Below, piece by piece: positions 58,461-64,000 of a DNA stretch of 64,000 bases; positions within the stretch are counted from its first letter, which is position 1; each line of letters begins with the position of its first letter. This stretch comes from Arbacia lixula (lineage: Eukaryota > Echinodermata > Echinoidea > Arbacioida > Arbaciidae). The notes beneath the pieces are model-generated. The model ran no database searches. It worked only from the letters and a program-made list of their open reading frames with translations, and had not been told where the DNA came from. The stretch spans positions 14,375,900 to 14,439,899 of the forward strand of contig OZ022578.1 of the NCBI GenBank assembly GCA_963669155.1. Reading direction: 5' to 3'. The translations under genes were made by a program, and so were the position numbers.

Positions 58461-60100
58461 CTTCATTGTCATCCAGTATCTGGACTGTATTCCTTCTGAG
58501 CATCTCATCGATCTGTTGGATTATCATATAAATCTTCCTGAACTGTGTGAATCGAATGTTCCGCCCTCTTTCTCCTCCCCCAGAGTCACCAGTCTGTATA
58601 ATTGTACAGAATCTGATTGTACATGTAGCTTCTTGTTTAGCCCGACCTTTGGCTTTCTGAAACTTCCTTCAATGTAAACAACACAAGATGAAAGTATTTT
58701 TCATTATGCATAAAGAGATTATTTTGTCCTGTTTTGTTATTCTTTTACTCCCTTCCTGTCTTGTCTTTCCATCTCTCTTTTCTCTTTCTTCTTTTCAGGT
58801 GTATCTGTGTTGATACAAGACTTTGATGATTCATATTGCTTGTGTGGCATTGTTACATTTACTACAGAGACTAATCAACTTTGGTCTTAAATGTGGCATG
58901 AACCACTCCCTGTTTAAGGCACAAGAGAGAAATCAGAACTTGTTTTGCAATTCAACTTAGTTTTTTTCAAATAATATTTCTTTCAACAACAATCTTAAAG
59001 TAGATGTATATATTTTCTGAGATATATGTCATTCCAAATTGAAAAATTAAGACCTTTCTTGAACCTAGTGACTGACATATGTGCACCATAAATTTAAAAA
59101 CAATAACAATAAACAAACAATAAAGCAGAGTGTCATTGTGTTCAAATGTTATACTCTTCAAATTCAATAACAATCCTTAAGTGGATGTATTCAGTGTCAT
59201 AAGTCTATCATTCCAAGTCAAAATTAAAAGTCTTCCCGAACCCAGTTTCTGTTTCATTGAAAACATTGGGACATTACTGATGTCGAACGGATAGCGATCA
59301 GTATTCCAGCTATGTATCGCTCGTGGGCTGATCGTCCCCGGATGTGTCATGAAAACGCATTGCGGAGAAAGTATCGGCTTAACAGGGCAGTGTATTAGAT
59401 GTACTTCCAGACATTGAAGAAAGAGCAAGTAAGCCTAAAAAGGGAAAGGGAAAATGGGAGCATACACCCACGAGCAGCTTCCCTGGGGGCTTGTTCTATT
59501 TTTGTTTGCCAAAAAATACTGTGAAGAGAATTGGTCTGCTTTTGTCGGTGAGGATGGAAAAAAAAGAGAGTGAGGAAGAAGAATCTTGGTGACAATTCTG
59601 CAGAATATTTTATCCGTGTGTATCATAGTCTTTTATATTTTTCTAGGATGCAGCACAAACAAACAAGAAATACTCGTGTAGGAGAAACATAGAAAAGCTA
59701 TTAGATAGTAAAGAGTTTCAAACTAAGTAGTGTGGGGTGTCACCGTAATGAATCTAATGTTTTTCCTACGTCCCCATATATAGATTTTGCCGTAGGGAGC
59801 AGTGAGCATGACTTGCACATAGACTGGTGAAACAGGGGGAGATCAATATGATGCGGTTTGTTTACAACATGCAACAAGTGGCTCATCAAAATACACACAC
59901 ACCCGTTTCCCACCGCCCACGGATTGATAATTTCTCAGGGCTAACTAGGCGTGCGCGAGACACAGGGGGGCGACAAATACGGAGCATCCCATTTTTAGCA
60001 TGTGGGTGAGATTATGCTTGGTATTATGAAACCAGATTCCTCCTTTTGAGAGAGGATAGGAAAACACAGATGGAGTGGGTGGGTAGTGAATGAGAGATTG
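58461..60100. other. Non-coding interval
   Basis: No exon identified. The part 59740-60010 has a complex, less repetitive texture and might be a regulatory element; nothing specific recognised. Confidence 0.45.
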
Positions 60101-60241
60101 AATGAGTGAGTGAGTGATTTAGTGAGTGGGAGAGAAAGACATGTTAACATACAGATAGACATACCAGTACATATAGACAGAGAAAGGGGGTGGGGACTGA
60201 CAGACCGAAAAACATACATACAGAGGCAGACAGAAACTGAA

Positions 60242-60279
<38 letters not shown>

Positions 60280-60600
60280 AGAGAGAGAGATAGAGAGAGA
60301 GATAAATACATACAGACATCTAGACTGACAGACAGGAAGGCAGAGAGGGAAATACTTTAGTAATCAAAAGAGACACAAAGAGGCAGATAGAGAGAGGTGG
60401 AGAGAGAGAGCGAGAGAGAGAGAGCGAGAGAGAGAGATGAATACATACAGACATGTAGACTGACAGAGAGAAAGACAGAGAGAGAAATACTGAAGTAATT
60501 GAAAGAGATACAAAGAGGCATAGAGAGAGAGAAAGAAAATAAAAAAACAAAGAAAATGGAGAGACAAAACATGCCAACAGAAACATACAAACAAAGACAT
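60101..60600. repeat. GA-rich and ACAGAC low-complexity block
   Basis: (GA)n runs near 60245-60300 and 60395-60440 within a longer purine-rich region. A unit containing atacatacagacatctagactgacagacag occurs twice (about 60306 and 60440), so the block is a partial tandem duplication. Confidence 0.9.
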
Positions 60601-60689
60601 TCATGCATATTTACTGTTTATACTCTGATATTTGTCAAAAAAAGATTTCACACCAAATGAAGAAAAAAATGCTCATTTTGAGATGTCAG

Positions 60690-60785
60690 GAGAATACAAA
60701 TTCAACTGCCCTTCACGTCCAAGACTTGAGGAGAGATCTTTACACTCTCAACAGCCAAAAACTCCATATCGCATATCAGATTTGA
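60690..60785 (+). CDS. Weak candidate exon
   Basis: Between a possible acceptor (tgagatgtcag) and a good donor (cagatttga then GTGAGT) one frame reads EYKFNCPSRPRLEERSLHS and then PKTPYRISD. It is hydrophilic and proline/serine-rich like the linker exons. It would need a preceding phase-1 exon, whereas exon 5 ends in phase 0, so at least one exon between them would be missing. The pyrimidine tract is poor. Confidence 0.2.
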   Translation, partial: ENTNSTALHVQDLRRDLYTLNSQKLHIAYQI

Positions 60786-60847
60786 GTGAGTACTTAACTC
60801 CTTGTGTGCCAACCAAAATACTGCTCTATGGGATTTGTGTGCATTGA

Positions 60848-62240
60848 CGGTGAAATAATGCACCAGTGGCATGTTAAGAGAAGTAACATATGTTCATACA
60901 GTATGTACATGTAATATGAGGTCTGTGTAAACACTCAAATGTGCAATGTTTCAGATTGGACAAAAATGTCAGTGCCTTTTCAAAGCAAGTAGGCTATAAT
61001 GTGTGCAGATCTTTGTGATGAAATAAGAGTGAGTTTTAATCAAGTTTAATAAAACTACGTAGAAATTACTCTCTATCAAACAAAATACAGTTCAATGGTT
61101 GTTCATATTATTGTCACCAACCTGCAGGTTTTTTTTTTTTATATATCGGTCACATCAGTTTGTTATTGCACTCTCAATAAGATGCAGTGTACTTTGATTA
61201 TAGATTAATATAATAATGAAATGACTTGTGTGTGTGTCTGGATGGTGATATTAAACAATTACATAGAGTAGTGTACAGAAAACTTTATAATAGGATTGGA
61301 AGTAGTGTGACATATTGAATTGTTGATGTCTAGAAAATTGCTACAAAAATGTACTGAAGTGGACTTGTCCTTTTCAATGAATATCACATTTGTCATATTT
61401 TTGATATTTTGGGGCAAATCTGTGCTTTGATTGATGACTTATATTCTCTGTTTGCTTTTATAACATGTGTCATTGTTTAGATATGATTCCTGAGAAGAGC
61501 AGTGTTCCTCACTGAATAGGCTAGTATGTTTGAATAAACAAAATACACCTTTACATTATGTAAATTATGCCCTCAGTTGCTATGTTTCTGTATGGATGGC
61601 AGATATAGATTAGGACTACCCTTTTCAATCTAAAACTTATTTATGATCATGCCCTGAACATCAGTTTAGTTCATGCGCCACAGGGGAATATTATGCTTTT
61701 ATGTACTTAAACTGCCCAAAAAACAGGGAAAAGTAGTGAGGCAGAGCCCAGGCAGACATGTTTCTAATACTGATTTAAGAGAAATATGCTTGAATGCTAA
61801 AATGTGCAATATCAAAGAATGCTCTTCAATTTGAGACCGCAGCTCTCGAATAAATGTTTGAAAATAGATGACATTCTCGGAAAGTCTCTCTTAATGAAAC
61901 GAGACGAATCCCTCCCTTCAATTTTGCTGAGCGCTCTGCAACCTGGGCTTTTTAACAATCGGTTGAGAGCTGGTGCGGAGTTGAGAGAAGGGGTGGGGAT
62001 GAAACGGAGGATTTACATTAATTTTGCTAGATATTACTTGAGGTTTCGATGGTGATTGCATCATAGCTTTTCCAGAGTTGCACAACCCTCTCCCCTCCCC
62101 CTCATGAAGAAGATGTGTCCTGCAAATTCTGAGAATGAATGTAAATATTTAATGTATGTGCCCAGAAGCTAAAATCTTTTGTTTTTAGAATTGCATATTG
62201 TTTTCTGTGCAGAAAATAAGATAAGGGATATTATACAAAT
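60848..62240. other. Non-coding interval
   Basis: No exon or repeat supported. Confidence 0.45.
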
Positions 62241-62415
62241 CTCTCTAATTTCACTTTTCTACATTTCATTCCTCCCTTCTCCTACTTCCTTATACTCCAC
62301 TCCCCTTCATAACCCTCTTACCTGTCTTCTTTTCACCCCCTCCCCCTCCCCCCCCCCCCCACCATACAATTTCTCTTATTTTCTTTATTTCCCCTCCTCC
62401 CTCCCCCTTCTGTTC
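62241..62415. repeat. CT-rich block with poly-C run
   Basis: Pyrimidine-rich, poly-C near 62348-62360. Confidence 0.85.
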
Positions 62416-62840
62416 CATCTGTAGCAATTCCCTTTTCCGTAATGTGGAAAGTAGATCATTGTATTGTCATAAAAAGGAGACATAATCAGCTCCTCCTTTT
62501 GGAATAATAATAGCACCAGCATGCTTCTTCTTTGCTCAGTCTCTCCGCCATCTTTTCCTCACACATCCTCTCATTTTTTGTTATTTCTGCATCAATTGTG
62601 TTCATAATTGGTACAAATGATCCTTGGGTAATACCACGTATTTTGATGAGAATGATGAGGTCAAAGGTCATCTCGGCACCATTTTAAATATTTGAAAAAA
62701 AAAACTTATTACTGTCTATCGATTGCGAAATCAGGCGAGACTAGTGGTTCGCGAACCACCTTGTTTAACATGGAAGCAAGATCATTGCATTATCACTAAA
62801 ACTAGACATTTCCTCTTTCGGGAGTTTGTAAATGTCACCA
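62416..62840. other. Non-coding interval
   Basis: Two similar pieces face each other in the same orientation: gatcattgtattgtcat (62455) and gatcattgcattatcac (62780), each after a gtggaaa or atggaag word. Nothing else seen. Confidence 0.4.
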
Positions 62841-62965
62841 GTGCTTCTTCCTCTCTCAGACCCTCCCCCTTCCTCTCTCTCCACTCCTCCCCTCTCCTTC
62901 TACCCACCCTGCCCTCTTCCCACACCCCCTCTCCCCTCCACCCTCCCCCCTCCCCCTTCCCTCCC
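62841..62965. repeat. CT/C-rich low-complexity block
   Basis: tccctctccc-type sequence that gives spurious Pro/Ser and Gly/Glu frames. Confidence 0.9.
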
Positions 62966-64000
62966 AAATGAGACACATGTACCCATCTCCTCCCCGTTGC
63001 CATCCAATCTGCATCCCGTTGCATATTTTGCGATTGATTACCCATTCCGTGGCCTTATCAAATTTCAAATCTACAATTCACGACCGGCCACTAACCCAAT
63101 CTGTGCCTGCTTTGATTGTCTTGTTTCGCTCGGTTTTGCCTTCTCCTCTTCTCCTTTCTATTGGTCCATACCCGTCATGTTTTTCTACCCTTTTTCTCTT
63201 TTAAATCATGAAATCAGACAATATTTTTTTTACATATGTTTCTCGAAACCACGCTTGCCCAGAGGTTGCTTCTCATTAACTCTTTGGGTATCATATGCGC
63301 AGCACTCCGTAGCTTCAGCACGCAGACTGTATTCGTTTTTTAAACAGAGAATAAGATGTACATGTAGTTATTTTCTGGGTCGCTTGTATTTATAAATTTT
63401 TATATATGATGAGCATAAGGTAAAATGCTCTTGATAATGATAATGACAATAGAAAATCAACCTTGATTATAATAATAGTAATGATTTTGAATAACAACAA
63501 CAAAATTAATAGTACCTTTTGGCTTTTCCAAAAATAATCAACAGTCTCAAAGAGAGAGACAAATCAGGCAAGACTGAAAAAGAACAAGAACGAAGAGAAA
63601 AGCATGTCAATTCAATCAATTTTCAATTCACTTCATTTGATAAAAGCAAACAATCGAAGACAAGTCAAAACGTGAGTATAGGGTAGAACGACAACAAAAT
63701 TATCATGATGTGAACAATTAATCCCAAGTACTACTGTATAAATCTTTCTGTATTTCAACTACAACTACTATTACATCTAGCCAGCAGATATCTTCAGTGA
63801 TTTATCTTATTAACCCTACCCATTCCAGAGACAGTATGGGGTTTGTGTGTATGAATCGTGTGAAAATATATGTGTACCACTCACAGAATTTCAGATTTAG
63901 ATTCATTTATTCTGTAACTTTTGATGAAAATTCATGAGAATCGGCTTTTACATTACAAAATGACAATCAATTATTTACAAATATGTGTTGAAATGGAATA
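62966..64000. other. Non-coding right edge
   Basis: No gene. The part 62990-63130 is complex and GC-moderate and could be a conserved element. The rest is AT-rich with AAC- and ATA-type simple stretches. Confidence 0.45.

Noticed and set aside
58560-58625. Apparent acceptor ctcctcccccag followed by a short open stretch, as a possible next exon after 56702
   Set aside because: The required phase 0 frame meets a stop after five codons.
62832-63395. 187-codon Pro/Ser-rich ORF
   Set aside because: Driven by the CT-rich block at 62841-62965; the rest shows no domain.

Overview
This is eukaryotic genomic DNA, almost entirely non-coding. It is AT-rich, full of microsatellites, short inverted-repeat elements and unusually many G or C homopolymers of ten or more bases, and contains a 200-base assembly gap. 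I infer a deuterostome marine invertebrate, most likely a sea urchin. The best evidence is a Gmr1-type Ty3/gypsy retrotransposon (integrase encoded before reverse transcriptase), a group described from deuterostomes. The short-repeat landscape and frequent tacatgta-like words also fit. The species cannot be fixed from the sequence alone.

Layout. Bases 1-3860 hold a large fold-back element, a small inverted repeat and a long polypyrimidine tract. Bases 3866-10818 are one complete LTR retrotransposon on the minus strand, with a perfect 5-bp target duplication, two nearly identical 899-bp LTRs, a tRNA-Pro-like primer site, a polypurine tract and a 1269-codon Gag-protease-integrase ORF. Nearly all of the reverse transcriptase/RNase H region is missing from that ORF, yet the frame is kept. 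A 701-bp non-autonomous element is inserted in its 5' LTR. Bases 10820-37300 show no recognisable gene, only tandem repeats, microsatellites and MITE-like elements.

From 37516 to 56702 five plus-strand exons form part of one gene. All have canonical splice sites and mutually compatible phases. The first encodes an ankyrin-like module resembling the N-terminal region of AKAP13/ARHGEF28-type Rho GEFs. The next four encode a charged linker, an acidic serine-rich segment and a probable coiled coil. The 5' end is not identified and the gene probably continues past 56702. Its introns, especially the 14-kb first one, are full of MITEs, several nested. The rest, to 64000, is non-coding apart from one weak candidate exon near 60.7 kb and a CpG-rich block near 57.6-57.9 kb.

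The most noteworthy signals are the retrotransposon (domain order, SCAN-like Gag segment, RT deletion, young insertion), a two-module fold-back element seen twice (inside the LTR and in an intron), a Tc1-type MITE nested in another MITE, a piggyBac-type MITE with TTAA ends, and a MITE that ends 25 bp before the ankyrin exon and may supply its branch point.
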